A DNA stretch of 64,000 nt from Bacteroidota bacterium (GTDB lineage Bacteria > Bacteroidota > Bacteroidia > Chitinophagales > Chitinophagaceae). The stretch is from contig JAFDXE010000025.1 of NCBI GenBank assembly GCA_018268085.1, positions 1-64,000 of the forward strand, read 5' to 3'. Shown here piece after piece: positions 8,463 to 16,099 of the stretch; the first letter of the stretch is position 1; every line of letters starts with the position of its first letter. A model generated the notes under the pieces. The model was not told the DNA's origin. It saw only the letters and a program-made list of their open reading frames with translations, and searched no databases. A program made the position numbers and the translations under genes.

Positions 8463-8744
8463 ACCGCTAACAAAACGTTTGCCGCAAGTGGGTTTTGGCA
8501 ATCAATCTTCAGCATCAGTTATCTTATCATCTTTTGTAAATTGGCTTGACCTGGTACTAAACCGCCGCAACACCTGCCTGCCGGCACGCAGGTTTTGCTA
8601 CGCTCTTAGTGCTGCTGCTTGCATTGTGGTGTTATAAAAAATTCGTTTCTTTACCTGCTTGCCGACAGGCAGGTTGTGTTGACCAGCCGGGCAGACGAAA
8701 TACTAATTCCCCACCTGCAGCAAGCGTCGGACGTTAGCGGAAAA
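8463..8744 (+). repeat. Long attC-like repeat, copy 4 (with two palindromic inserts)
   Basis: Left arm ACCGCTAAC, then AAAACGTTTGCCGCAAGTGGG. The stem around the loop (CCGCAACAC / GTGCTGCTG) is imperfect. Two 22-bp palindromic units of the type ACCTGCCTGCCGGCAGGCAG... sit at 8572-8593 (in the loop) and 8653-8674 (after CGTTTCTTTA). It ends GCAAGCGTCGGACGTTAGCGG. Confidence 0.88.
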
Positions 8745-8760
8745 AAAAGTAATTTTAGTT

Positions 8761-9504
8761 ATGATTAGGCTTTATCTATTGATAGCTGTAATAAGCTCTA
8801 CAAATGTTGTAGGTCAGGTTATACAAAAGGAAGGAATTATGAATTTAAATTCACCATTATTTAGAGAGGCAGGGCGTTGCTATACTTGGTTTAAGGATAG
8901 TACAGTGATACATGAAATGTATATAGAATATTCGGAGACAATAAATGATAGTGTCATATCACACGGTGTTCGAATTTATAAATATTCTGTATTAGATCTT
9001 ACAAAAAAGCGAGGTCAGGATTATGTAACTTTTTCAGATACCGCTAAACCTATTACAAATTACAGTCTTGATCCTGAAGATGTCTCATATGGTTTTTATC
9101 CCAAAAAGCATATTTATGATAAATACATGGATAGTCTAATTGCATTGTCTGATACTATTGTTAAAGGAATAGTTTATAAGAGGCTTTATTTTGATTTATC
9201 AGGTCAAGGCTGGTCTCAAAGACTGATATATTATCTTGCGCCCTTAGAATCTGATAATATTTTTCATTTAAGTAGAATACTAGACAGCTGTTATCCGGCT
9301 TTTAAGGTAAGTCGTATCCAGTTTGTAGACAAGCTTACAGGTTATAGTGATGTTTCAAGTCTCGAAGTTATTAGGGATTGGTTGACATCCTCAGAACAAA
9401 ATGTTATAGAGGCTTGGAAACAAAACATTGATACTACTAGTCTTCCATTAACTTCAAAACGTGAAGCAGATAGGATTTTTGCACAATTCAAGGCAAATAA
9501 TTAA
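8761..9504 (+). CDS. Hypothetical secreted protein (cassette gene)
   Basis: Protein of 247 residues with a signal peptide (MIRLYLLIAVISSTNVVG). The mature part is mixed alpha/beta with many Asp, Ser and Tyr and no recognised motif. It is alone between repeat copies 4 and 5. Its right-arm sequence GTTAGCGGAAAA upstream and left-arm TTACCTCTAAC downstream are partly complementary. No function is proposed. Confidence 0.6.
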   Translation: MIRLYLLIAVISSTNVVGQVIQKEGIMNLNSPLFREAGRCYTWFKDSTVIHEMYIEYSETINDSVISHGVRIYKYSVLDLTKKRGQDYVTFSDTAKPITNYSLDPEDVSYGFYPKKHIYDKYMDSLIALSDTIVKGIVYKRLYFDLSGQGWSQRLIYYLAPLESDNIFHLSRILDSCYPAFKVSRIQFVDKLTGYSDVSSLEVIRDWLTSSEQNVIEAWKQNIDTTSLPLTSKREADRIFAQFKANN

Positions 9505-9518
9505 ATCCCGGAAATTTA

Positions 9519-9789
9519 TTACCTCTAACAAACGATTTGCCGCAATGCTGGTAGACGGAACAGATTTCAACGATTGATCTTTAATGAACTTCCGTTAATG
9601 GGCTTGTCATTGTAACTAAGTCGCCTGCGCTTTTTTCCTACGCTCTTAGTTGTGCAGGCTTACATCGTGGTTTGGTAAAAATTTCGTTTCTTTATATGAT
9701 TGCCGACAGGCAGGTCGTGTTAACCAGCCAGGCAGACGGAATGCTAATTCCCCACCTGCAGCAAGCGTCGGACGTTAGCACCAATTGTT
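9519..9789 (+). repeat. Long attC-like repeat, copy 5
   Basis: Left arm ...CCTCTAAC then AAACGATTTGCCGCAATGCTGG. Central stem GCCTGCGC/GTGCAGGC with loop TTCCTACGCTCTTAGT. A half-degraded palindromic unit follows CGTTTCTTTA. It ends GCGTCGGACGTTAGCACC. The right arm GTTAGCACCAATTGTT (9774-9789) matches the complement of 10343-10358 in 14 of 16 positions. Confidence 0.88.
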
Positions 9790-9805
9790 ATTAAAGCCTC
9801 TAGTC

Positions 9806-10342
9806 ATGGATAAACAAGAATTTGAATTCAGAAAAGCTACTATAAAAGATAATGATGCAATATTCAAATTATATAAGCAAGTCAGTAAAAGAAGTGGAGG
9901 TTTGGCAAGATCGAACGATGAAGTATCAAAAAAATATGTCGAGCAGTTTATTTTAAAGTCTTTAAATAAAGGAGTAGAATTCGTTGTTATTGATAAATTT
10001 CAAGAAAACAGAATCATTGGCGAGATTCATTGTTATAAATTAGATCCTAAAGTGTTTAATCATGTTTTTAGTGAACTAACTATAGCCATTGATCCGGATT
10101 ATCAGGGAAAAGGTTTGGGTAAAAAATTATTTGAAACTTTACTTAATTATATAGTCGCAAGTAGACGCGATATATTAAGAGTTGAATTAATCGCAGCAGA
10201 GTCTAATATTAGAGCAATTAAAATGTATGAAAGTTTAGGATTTATTATTGAAGGTAGATTTGAAAGAAGAATTACTTCACCAGATAATAAATTGGAAGCT
10301 GATATTCCAATGGCTTGGTTTAATCCGAAATATTCACGATAA
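9806..10342 (+). CDS. GNAT family N-acetyltransferase (cassette gene)
   Basis: The ATG at 9806 gives 178 residues (MDKQEFEFRKATIKDND). The acetyl-CoA pyrophosphate loop QGKGLGKKLFETLL follows IAIDPDY near residues 96-115, and the C-terminal part NIRAIKMYESLGFIIEGR is the conserved motif B of GNAT enzymes. It would transfer an acetyl group from acetyl-CoA to an unknown amine. It lies 17 nt after a right arm and its stop codon abuts a left arm, giving the clearest cassette of the array. Very AT-rich. Confidence 0.88.
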   Translation: MDKQEFEFRKATIKDNDAIFKLYKQVSKRSGGLARSNDEVSKKYVEQFILKSLNKGVEFVVIDKFQENRIIGEIHCYKLDPKVFNHVFSELTIAIDPDYQGKGLGKKLFETLLNYIVASRRDILRVELIAAESNIRAIKMYESLGFIIEGRFERRITSPDNKLEADIPMAWFNPKYSR

Positions 10343-10630
10343 AACAACTGGCGCTAACAAAACGTTTACCACAAGTGGGGCTTGACAATCAATCTTCAGC
10401 AGCGGTTACCTAATCATCTTCTGTAAATAGGCTGGACTTAGAACTTAGTCACCGCAGCACCTGCCTGCCGGCAGGCAGGTTTTGCTACGCTTTTAGTGCT
10501 GCGGCTTTCATGTGGGTTTGGTAAAAATTTCGTTTCTTTACCTGCTTGCCGACAGGCAGGTTGTGTTGTCCGGCCGGGCAGACGGGGATGCTGATTACCC
10601 ACCTGCAGCAAGCGTCGGACGTTGTGCGTT
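10343..10630 (+). repeat. Long attC-like repeat, copy 6 (with two palindromic inserts)
   Basis: Left arm AACAACTGGCGCTAAC. The stem CCGCAGCAC/GTGCTGCGG is perfect. A perfect 22-bp palindrome lies at 10459-10480 in the loop, a second, imperfect one at 10540-10561. It ends AGCAAGCGTCGGACGTTGTGC. The 358-bp gap 10343-10700 holds this repeat plus about 70 bp of leader for the methyltransferase gene. Confidence 0.88.
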
Positions 10631-10700
10631 ATACTACACTTGCAGTCTGTTAAACCTCATCTGTAAGAAAGAAAACTATTAATTGAAAAAAAATAAAACC

Positions 10701-11546
10701 ATGAAACAGGAATTGGAAATAATACGGGATCTGCAAAAAGAATCATGGAATAAATTCTCTTCTGGTTGGAAGAAATGGAATGACCTTACTATGGATTTTT
10801 TAAAACCGGTCGGTGATGAAATTATTCGCTTACTAAATCCCAAAAATGACGATATTATATTAGATGTTGCATCTGGAACTGGCGAACCGGGTCTGACAAT
10901 TGCATCTAAATTGAAAGGAGGAAAAGTTATTATTACTGACCTTGCAGAAGAAATGCTTAAAATAGCGCAAGAACATGCAGCGCAAAGAGGAATTAAAAAC
11001 ATTGAAACTATTGCAAGCGATGTGTCTGAACTTCCATTTGGGGACAATAAATTTGATGCTATAAGTTGCAGATTCGGATTTATGTTCTTCCCTGATATGT
11101 TAATGGCTGCTAAAGAAATGGTGCGTATTCTGAAACCAGGTGGAAGAATTGCAGCTTCAGTTTGGAATATTCCTGAAAAAAACTTTTGGGTTACAGCTAT
11201 CATGGATACAATAAATAAAAATATAGAATTACCTCATCCTCCTCCCGGTTCACCTGGAATGTTTCGTTGTGCTAAAGATGGTTTTATGTCAGATATATTC
11301 TTGCAAGCAGGCTTGAAAAATATTTCTGTGAAAGAAGTTGTTGGAAAGTTGAATTGCAAAACAACTGACGTCTATTGGAATATGATGACCGAAGTAGGTG
11401 CTCCTATTGTTGCTGCATTAAGCAAAGCAGATGAAGCAATGAAAGAAAAAATAAAAAATGAGGTATTTGATATAGTTAATAAGAAATATCCTGAAGGTGA
11501 TTTTAAGATTGATTCAAGTGCACTCGTAATTTATGGAGAAAAATGA
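10701..11546 (+). CDS. Class I SAM-dependent methyltransferase (cassette gene)
   Basis: The ATG at 10701 gives 281 residues. Motif I reads ILDVASGTGEPG, motif II VIITDLAEEML, and the motif IV/post-I region reads LPFGDNKFDAISCRFGFMFF, all typical of UbiE/COQ5-like small-molecule methyltransferases. It is likely cytoplasmic; the substrate is unknown. It is a lone gene between repeat copies 6 and 7 and is AT-rich. The arm upstream (GTTGTGCGTT) and the one downstream (AACGCCAAC) are complementary with one missing base. Confidence 0.88.
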   Translation: MKQELEIIRDLQKESWNKFSSGWKKWNDLTMDFLKPVGDEIIRLLNPKNDDIILDVASGTGEPGLTIASKLKGGKVIITDLAEEMLKIAQEHAAQRGIKNIETIASDVSELPFGDNKFDAISCRFGFMFFPDMLMAAKEMVRILKPGGRIAASVWNIPEKNFWVTAIMDTINKNIELPHPPPGSPGMFRCAKDGFMSDIFLQAGLKNISVKEVVGKLNCKTTDVYWNMMTEVGAPIVAALSKADEAMKEKIKNEVFDIVNKKYPEGDFKIDSSALVIYGEK

Positions 11547-11574
11547 TTCACAAAAAAAATTAGAAGCAATTACG

Positions 11575-11836
11575 AACGCCAACAAACGGTTTGCCGAAAT
11601 GCTGGCAGACGGAACAGATTTCAGCAATAAATATTTAATGGACTTCAGTTAATAGGCTTGTCATTGTTTCTAAATCGCCTGCACTTTTTGCTACGCTCTT
11701 AGTTGTACAGGCTTGCATCTGGGTTTGGTAGAAATTTCTTTTCTTTACCTGCCTGCCGGCAAGCAGGTTGTGTTAACCGACCAGTCAGTTATAATGCTAA
11801 TACCAGCACCGCAGCAAGCCGCGGTCGTTAGCAGCC
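11575..11836 (+). repeat. Long attC-like repeat, copy 7
   Basis: Left arm AACGCCAAC then AAACGGTTTGCCG. Stem GCCTGCAC/GTACAGGC, loop TTTTGCTACGCTCTTAGT. A palindromic unit lies at 11747-11768 after TTTCTTTA. It ends CAAGCCGCGGTCGTTAGCAGCC. The gap 11547-11926 is this repeat plus about 90 bp without features. Confidence 0.85.
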
Positions 11837-11926
11837 AGGCTAATGGGGAGATGCCCTAATTTTTAAGGCTATACAAATGCAAACATTCAAAAAAAAAGCA
11901 GCTATTAAAGCTGCTCTGTAAAAAAT

Positions 11927-12118
11927 TTAACTCTGTAATTTGACATTTATTGCATTGACACCCCGAGTGCCAACTTCAGTATCATAAGATACGTAGTCGT
12001 TTTCCTGAATTTCTTCTTTTAAACTTGTTACATGAACAAATACTTCTTGTCCATCTTCGCCTTTAATAAAACCAAAACCTTTGGTCGTACTAAAGAACTT
12101 TACTGTTCCTTTTTTCAT
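11927..12118 (-). CDS. Cold-shock domain protein (CspA family)
   Basis: A 63-residue protein starting at the ATG at 12118 (MKKGTVKFFSTTKGFGFI). RNP1 is KGFGFI and RNP2 is VFVHVTSL; the length fits a single OB-fold cold-shock domain. It binds single-stranded nucleic acid and acts as an RNA chaperone. It reads opposite to the cassette genes, as does the DEAD-box helicase at 6238-7500; both families are commonly cold-induced. It lies between repeats 7 and 8, and the arms there match only weakly. Upstream, 12119-12203 is AT-rich leader. Confidence 0.95.
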   Translation of the reverse strand: MKKGTVKFFSTTKGFGFIKGEDGQEVFVHVTSLKEEIQENDYVSYDTEVGTRGVNAINVKLQS

Positions 12119-12203
12119 TTTTTGATTTTTACCCAATAATGGGTTTGTTTTAAAATACCCCTAAACAATTATTATTGTAAAGTTTGCTTGATAAAAAAAT
12201 TGT

Positions 12204-12391
12204 GGAGCTTAACTGAAAGTACCTTTGATACAATTAGATTGAGATCATCGCCGGCGATGTCTGGCTACACTTTGTAATGCGCCGGCTTTGCTTGTCCGTA
12301 ACATACAAATTCCGTTTCTTTGTCGGGTTGACGCCACCAGGCTGAAGGAATGCTAATGCCAGCACTTCTGTAATGCGTGTTGTTACATGCC
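12204..12391 (+). repeat. Diverged attC-like repeat, copy 8
   Basis: A shortened copy. A weak left arm GGAGCTTAAC is followed by a stem GCCGGCG/CGCCGGC around GGCTACACTTTGTAAT, then AATTCCGTTTCTTTG, GGTTGACGCCACCAGGC and GGAATGCTAATGCCAGC. It ends TGCGTGTTGTTACATGCC. The right arm GTTACATGCC pairs exactly with GGCATGTAAC at 12983-12992. Confidence 0.7.
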
Positions 12392-12430
12392 ATTGTAAAA
12401 CCGAAACTCTAATAAATTTTAGCAAAGACA

Positions 12431-12991
12431 ATGTTCGACACTTTTCCAACTTTACATACAGACAGACTTGACCTTGTTGAAATTAAACAAGAGCATTTGA
12501 ATGATATTTTTAAACTTTTTAGTGATAGCAGAGTTACACAATTCTATAATATTGTAACGCTAACAAAAGAAGAAGCACAAAAAATTATTGACTGGTTCCA
12601 TAGCCGTTTTACAGATAAGTCAGGTATTCGGTGGGGAATTACATTAAAAGGACATAGCAATATTATAGGAACAATTGGATTTAATAACTTCACTAAACGA
12701 CATAGAGCAAATATAGGTTACGACCTTCAATTTGATTTTTGGAAAAACGGCTATCTGACAGAAGCATTAAGATTAGTAATTGATTTTGGATTTAAGCAAC
12801 TTGAAATAAATAGAATTGAGGCGGAAGTTATGCAGGACAACGTTGCTTCTGAAAAGATTCTTTTGAAAATTGGTTTCATAAATGAAGGGATATTGAGACA
12901 ATGGATGTTCTGGAATGACAAACATTATGACATGACGATGTACTCGCTGTTGCAAACAGACTTGATTCTTACAGAGAACAACGGCATGTAA
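12431..12991 (+). CDS. GNAT acetyltransferase, RimJ/RimL type (cassette gene)
   Basis: Protein of 186 residues. The N-terminus TLHTDRLDLVEIKQEH is typical of RimJ/RimL-like acetyltransferases, followed by IIGTIGFNNF and IGYDLQFDFWKNGYLTEAL, where the acetyl-CoA loop usually reads ..W.GKG/Y.TEA, and a C-terminal EKILLKIGFINEGILRQ. It may acetylate protein N-termini or small molecules. The stop codon lies inside the left arm GGCATGTAAC, so gene and recombination-like end are interlocked. Confidence 0.88.
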   Translation: MFDTFPTLHTDRLDLVEIKQEHLNDIFKLFSDSRVTQFYNIVTLTKEEAQKIIDWFHSRFTDKSGIRWGITLKGHSNIIGTIGFNNFTKRHRANIGYDLQFDFWKNGYLTEALRLVIDFGFKQLEINRIEAEVMQDNVASEKILLKIGFINEGILRQWMFWNDKHYDMTMYSLLQTDLILTENNGM

Positions 12992-13004
12992 CAACGGGTT
13001 TTAT
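12983..13004 (+). repeat. Left stub of an attC-like repeat, cut by the transporter gene
   Basis: GGCATGTAACAACGGG is the left arm and first bases of a repeat. The rest is absent here and the DASS transporter gene follows within 20 bp; the missing right half is found after that gene at 14434-14561. Confidence 0.5.
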
Positions 13005-13019
13005 TTTATATAAATTACA

Positions 13020-14369
13020 ATGGTGAAGAAAAAAATAAACCTTAAGGCTTTGTTTATTGCACTGGTAGCTTTTAGCGCTTTATTATTTTTCCCCATTTTT
13101 AATAATCACCAGGCCCAGCAGGCATTTGCATTACTAATACTTGTGGCCATATTATGGATCACCGAAGCAATACCTCTTCCATTAACAAGTTTATTGATCC
13201 CCGTAATTGCTATTTTTTTACAATTAACATCTCCCAGGAATGGATTCATGGAGTTTGCAAACCCCATCATTTTCTTATTTATGGGTGGTTTCGTGCTCGC
13301 CGGAGCCTTAGCACGTCATTCTCTCGACAAAAGACTTGCGCATAAACTTATTAAACTCGCCCGTGGTAACTTTTATCAATCGGCAATACTCTTAATGTTT
13401 GCTACTTCCTTAACAGCATGTTAGGTTGGCAATACATCTTCTACAGCTATGATGATTCCATTGGCATTAGGTATGCTGGTGCTGGCAAAAAAGGATAACG
13501 TTTCTGCTGAATCCAAATTTCTCATGCTTGGAATTGCATATTCTGCGAATATCGGCGGAGTAATAACAATGATCTCTACACCACCCAATGCAATAGGTGC
13601 CGGGATATTTGGCATCTCATTTTTACAATGGATGAAGTATAGCGTTCCTCTTTTTCTTATCACTTTTCCGGTTATGGTTACTGTATTGACATTGTATTTC
13701 AAGCCTGATAAAAAAAAGAGCATTAGTGTTTTAATAATAGAAAAAGATAATACTGCTCCTACAAAAACCCTTACTGCCATATTCTTATTTACGATAACAT
13801 TATGGATGATGGAAGGCATACTCGCTCCCTTGCTGAATATGAGCAGTAACTTCAATTCTATGGTAGCTATCTTCGCAATTTTCCTGCTATTTATCACAAA
13901 GGTTTTAACCTGGGACGAAATTATGAATAGTATCCGGTTGGAGATATTATTACTGTTCGGCGGAGGACTTACTTTGGGAATGCTGATTGATCAAAGTGGA
14001 CTGGGAGCATTGCTGGTTAATCAAATTGCTGGTTTAATAACGTCTGTTCCAATGTTCTTTTTTTTATGGATAATTGTAATTTTCAGTATACTCCTCACTG
14101 AATTTATGAGTAATACTGCAAGTGCAGCTATGATTCTCCCGCTTCTTTTTACCTTATCAAATCAACTACACATTAACCCAACTATCTTGGTTTTTCCTGC
14201 CACAATTGCAGCGTCCTATGGGTTTATGCTCCCGGCAGGAACTCCTCCCAATGCCATGATTTTCGCATCAGGTTTTGTTCCTCAAAAAGACATGGCAAAA
14301 GCAGGTTTAATAATAAACATGCTGTTCTCAATTATTCTAACGTCTTTTTTTTATTTAGTTCTTTCCTGA
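13020..14369 (+). pseudogene. DASS/SLC13-type anion transporter with internal amber codon
   Basis: A single frame of 449 codons reads through the family except for one TAG at 13422-13424. The motif there reads SLTAC-stop-VGNTSSTAMMIP; in DASS transporters the residue before the first SNT motif is usually Trp, so TGG to TAG is the simplest change. The second SNT-type motif (EFMSNTASAAMILPL) and the end (LPAGTPPNAMIFASG) are intact. The family imports di/tricarboxylates or sulfate with Na+. It is either a recently inactivated gene, a sequencing error, or two separately translated halves; the downstream ATG at 13449 exists. The gene interrupts a repeat. Confidence 0.8.
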
Positions 14370-14433
14370 TTTATTTTAAGAGAAGTATTGTTTCACTTTA
14401 TAAATAAATAATAGTAAGGTTACAATAGCAGCA

Positions 14434-14561
14434 GCCAACATCCGGGTTTGGTAAAAATTTCGTTTCTTTACCTGCCTGCAGGCAAGGAGGTTGTGTTGAC
14501 CGGCCAGGCAGTTGTAATGCTAATTCCAGCACCGCAGCTAGCCGCAGACGTTATGTTCAAG
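14434..14561 (+). repeat. Right half of an attC-like repeat, copy 9
   Basis: The copy starts inside the element (CATCCGGGTTTGGTAAAAA), has TTTCGTTTCTTTA, a palindromic unit ACCTGCCTGCAGGCAAGG, GTTGACCGGCCAGGCAG and the end GCCGCAGACGTTATGTTC. The left half is missing and appears before the transporter gene. The right arm (14550-14562, GTTATGTTCAAGC) is complementary to 15087-15099 in 10 of 13 positions. Confidence 0.75.
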
Positions 14562-14646
14562 CTAAACGAGCATCTCACTAACTAACAAAAATTTCAGTCA
14601 CATAGCGCAATCTGATTTGTGCGATACAATACGACAACAGTCCTAT

Positions 14647-15087
14647 ATGACAAAGCTACGACCAATACATCCTGACTTTCTTTTTCTACTCGATTTGAAA
14701 GAGAAAAAAGTTATTGAACTTTTCAAAGACTTGAGAGCGTATATACTCGAAATTTATCCAGACAGTAACGAATTGTTGTATCATACACACGCTTTGACGG
14801 CTGTGTTTTCAATTTCAGACAAACTATCAGACGCATTTTGCATGCTACCGATCTATACCAATCATTTAAACTTAGGTTTTAATAAAGGGACTTTGCTGAA
14901 AGATCCTTATAGTTTATTAACGGGAACAGGTAATTTGATTAGACATATTACAGTTGATACAGCGAAAGATTACAGGAACAAAAAAGTTAAGGATTTAATA
15001 AAGGCGGCCGTTGAATTCGCAATAAAAGAAATGGATAAACCCACCAGATCAACCGGTATGACCATTTCAAAAATAAAATCAAAATAG
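14647..15087 (+). CDS. DUF1801 family protein (cassette gene)
   Basis: The ATG at 14647 gives 146 residues (MTKLRPIHPDFLFLL). The core LIRHITVDTAKDYRNKKVKDLIKAAVEFA and the YHTHALTAVFSISDKLSDAF region resemble the DUF1801 (YdhG/iron chaperone-like) fold. The family's biochemical role is not settled. Three further family members are encoded at 29.7-31.1 kb. It is a lone gene between repeat 9 and repeat 10. Confidence 0.7.
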   Translation: MTKLRPIHPDFLFLLDLKEKKVIELFKDLRAYILEIYPDSNELLYHTHALTAVFSISDKLSDAFCMLPIYTNHLNLGFNKGTLLKDPYSLLTGTGNLIRHITVDTAKDYRNKKVKDLIKAAVEFAIKEMDKPTRSTGMTISKIKSK

Positions 15088-15347
15088 CCTGTCCATAACA
15101 AACGGTTAGCCGCAATGCTGGCAGACGGGGGAGATTTCAGCGGCAGATCATTAATGGACTTCAGTAAATGGGCTTGTCATTGTTACTAAATCGCTGGCAC
15201 TGTTTTGCTACGCACTTAGTTGTGCCGGCTTTCATTGTATTATTGTAAAAATTTCGTTTCTATACCTGCCTGCCGTCAAGCAGGTCGTGTTGACCGGCAG
15301 GGCAGATGCTGTGCTAATATCAACAGGCCCGGCAAAAAATGGACAGG
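15088..15347 (+). repeat. Long attC-like repeat, copy 10 (end of the first array)
   Basis: Left arm CCTGTCCATAAC then AAACGGTTAGCCGCAATGCTGG. Stem GCTGGCAC/GTGCCGGC with loop TTTTGCTACGCACTTAGT. A palindromic unit follows TTTCTATA. The right end is atypical: GTT is lost and it ends AATGGACAGG (15338-15347), complementary over 9 bp to its own left end CCTGTCCAT. Confidence 0.8.
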
Positions 15348-15370
15348 TATTTTCGCTGTAAACCAACAAA

Positions 15371-15497
15371 GACAGACCTTAACTTGACCAACACACAAGC
15401 CGACACACCAGGTTGAAAAAATTTTCTACCGCACATATTAAATAGTAATTTTCCCCAACACGTCCCGAAAGCTTTCGGGAGAACATTTTGGTCTGTC
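15371..15497. repeat. Inverted repeat around a perfect 16-bp palindrome
   Basis: GACAGACC at 15371-15378 faces GGTCTGTC at 15490-15497, and between them CCCGAAAGCTTTCGGG (15464-15479) is a perfect palindrome. The stretch 15348-15559 holds no gene. It may be the decayed border of the cassette array or the terminator/leader zone before the Rrf2 gene. Confidence 0.35.
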
Positions 15498-15559
15498 CTC
15501 CCTGCAAAATCCAACACAATAGCTCAATATACCAATTTCCACAGGCCAAAAATAATAAT

Positions 15560-15573
15560 GGATATATTTGTCC
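15560..15573. promoter_or_regulatory. Predicted operator O1 upstream of the Rrf2 gene
   Basis: GGATATATTTGTCC is a near-palindrome, one base off the reverse complement of the site at 16073-16086. It overlaps the predicted -33 element of the rrf2 promoter, a position that suits autorepression. Binding by the adjacent Rrf2 protein is inferred from position and duplication. Confidence 0.5.
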
Positions 15574-15598
15574 ACTTTAAAAAAAATGTTCACCTTTG
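15567..15598 (+). promoter_or_regulatory. Predicted promoter of the Rrf2 gene (Bacteroidota type)
   Basis: TTTG at 15567-15570, 20 bp spacer, then CACCTTTG at 15591-15598, close to the Bacteroidota consensus TTTG-N19-21-TAnnTTTG. The start codon follows 20 nt later. The -33 element is inside operator O1. Confidence 0.5.
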
Positions 15599-15618
15599 CT
15601 GCAGAGAAATACAAAATC

Positions 15619-16053
15619 ATGTTTTCAAAAGCGTGTGAATACGGCATAAAGGCTTCCATTTACATTACGGGGCAATCGCTTCATGACAGGAAAGTAAGTT
15701 TGAAGGATGTTGCAAAAGCGATTGAATCACCCGAAGCTTATACCTCTAAAATTCTACAGCAACTTGTGCGAAATAATATCATCCACTCCGACAAAGGACC
15801 AACGGGAGGTTTCTCAATAGAGAAAAATGGATTTGAAAAGATCACACTAAGTTCTATTGTTTCTGCAATTGACGGTAACGCTCTATACATTGATTGCGGC
15901 TTAGGTTTGAAAAAGTGTAACGAAAAGAAACCTTGTCCCGTTCATAATCAATTCAAATCAATCCGGGAAAATTTAAAATCTATGCTTGAAACAACAACAT
16001 TAAAATCATTGGCTATGGACCTGGAAAAAGGGTTGACCTTTTTGAAGCGATAA
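15619..16053 (+). CDS. Rrf2-family Fe-S transcriptional regulator (NsrR/IscR-like)
   Basis: The ATG at 15619 (MFSKACEYGIKASIYI) gives 144 residues, the usual Rrf2 size and start. The winged helix-turn-helix (VSLKDVAKAIESPEAYTSKILQQL, wing GPTGGF) is followed by three cysteines, C93, C100 and C106 (CGLGLKKCNEKKPC), expected to hold an Fe-S cluster. NsrR and IscR use such clusters to sense nitric oxide or cluster supply. It stands directly upstream of an oxidase, hemerythrin and truncated-hemoglobin cluster, so control of a nitrosative or low-oxygen response is inferred. Matching palindromes lie before it and before the next gene. Confidence 0.9.
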   Translation: MFSKACEYGIKASIYITGQSLHDRKVSLKDVAKAIESPEAYTSKILQQLVRNNIIHSDKGPTGGFSIEKNGFEKITLSSIVSAIDGNALYIDCGLGLKKCNEKKPCPVHNQFKSIRENLKSMLETTTLKSLAMDLEKGLTFLKR

Positions 16054-16072
16054 AATTTTTTACAATAATAAT

Positions 16073-16086
16073 GGACAAATATGTCC
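16073..16086. promoter_or_regulatory. Predicted operator O2 upstream of the ccoN-like gene
   Basis: GGACAAATATGTCC is the reverse complement of GGACATATTTGTCC, i.e. the same motif as O1 with one change. It lies 13 bp before the ATG of the oxidase gene, where a bound repressor would block expression. Confidence 0.55.
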
Positions 16087-16099
16087 GATATTCAAGAAG

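Noticed and set aside
13422..13424. Recoded stop (selenocysteine or pyrrolysine) in the DASS transporter
   Set aside because: The codon is TAG, there is no SECIS-like hairpin and pyrrolysine is not expected here; TGG to TAG at a conserved Trp position is simpler.
4103..15347. Repeats as terminal ends of an insertion sequence or MITE
   Set aside because: There is no transposase, no target-site duplication was seen, and the flanking complementarity is between ends of neighbouring repeats across each gene, not within one repeat (copy 10 excepted).
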